A stretch of DNA of 64,000 nucleotides, taken from NCBI RefSeq assembly GCF_001591165.1, contig NZ_BCUG01000023.1, positions 27,585 to 91,584 of the forward strand, given 5' to 3'. Below the pieces are notes generated by a model. It had not been told where the DNA came from, ran no database searches, and worked only from the letters and a program-made list of their open reading frames with translations. The translations under genes and the position numbers were made by a program. This document shows, piece after piece, positions 63,978-64,000 of the stretch. Origin of the DNA: Thauera butanivorans NBRC 103042. Lineage in GTDB: Bacteria > Pseudomonadota > Gammaproteobacteria > Burkholderiales > Rhodocyclaceae. Positions within the stretch are counted from its first letter, which is position 1. The number at the start of each line of letters is the position of its first letter.

Positions 63978-64000
63978 ATGAACAAGATCAAATGCGCGCT
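63978..64000 (+). CDS. Start of acetaldehyde dehydrogenase (acylating), cut by window end
   Basis: Only 7 codons are visible (MNKIKCA), preceded by AAGGAAAT as ribosome site. MNKIKCA is the usual opening of BphJ/DmpF/MhpF-type acetaldehyde dehydrogenases, which follow the hydratase in lower meta operons. The call rests on this short start and on position. Confidence 0.6.

Overview
The window comes from a high-GC betaproteobacterium, most likely of the Rhodocyclales (Thauera/Azoarcus/Aromatoleum type). This is inferred from the gatCAB / mreBCD-mrdA-rodA-rlpA-dacA-ybeD-lipB-lipA backbone and from the aromatic catabolic genes on the right; no 16S gene is present to confirm it.

Core chromosome (1-27.0 kb). 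On the minus strand are a hypothetical protein with a PilZ-like motif, a HIT protein, a class II glutamine amidotransferase and gatB-lipoprotein-gatA-gatC. These diverge from the plus-strand rod-shape and cell-wall operon (mreB, mreC, mreD, PBP2, rodA, rlpA), followed by dacA, ybeD, lipB and lipA. Next come an orphan CheR/CheB-like pair, a pentapeptide-repeat protein, a coupled hybrid histidine kinase and HD-GYP response regulator, a Rep-type helicase, a lipoprotein cytochrome c5 and tRNA-Arg(CCG).

Filamentous prophage (27.03-39.23 kb). An inovirus-type prophage is integrated in the 3' half of tRNA-Arg. It reads: repressor (minus strand), ssDNA-binding protein, II/X-family replication protein, small membrane proteins, major coat protein, a 30-residue coat-like peptide, a pIII-like adsorption protein, DUF2523, Zot and secretin. 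A minus-strand cargo module (DUF1640-like coiled coil, unknown protein, KfrA-like protein) and a tyrosine integrase follow. A second, heavily deleted copy lies in tandem directly after it. In that copy two deletions at short direct repeats have made in-frame chimeras: ssDNA-binding protein with secretin, and KfrA-like coiled coil with the unknown protein.

Catabolic island (39.6-64 kb). It holds a BphD-like C-C hydrolase, an uptake/efflux set (YCF48-like, RND permease, DUF1302, DUF1329), a racemase-family protein, an SDR, two amidases, an M20-fold protein lacking the metal ligands, a [2Fe-2S]-FAD reductase, an AraC/XylS regulator, a CarAa-like Rieske oxygenase, a second C-C hydrolase, a lipocalin-like protein, a BphC-type extradiol dioxygenase, an alcohol dehydrogenase, a cupin, an MhpB-type extradiol dioxygenase, a dienoate hydratase and the start of an acetaldehyde dehydrogenase. 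The set can support angular or ring dioxygenation, meta cleavage, C-C hydrolysis and the lower pathway. The starting substrate cannot be read from the sequence. Six exact XylS-type boxes (TGCR-N6-GGATA) sit upstream of four transcription units of the island, two of them 14 kb from the regulator gene, which points to one AraC/XylS regulon.
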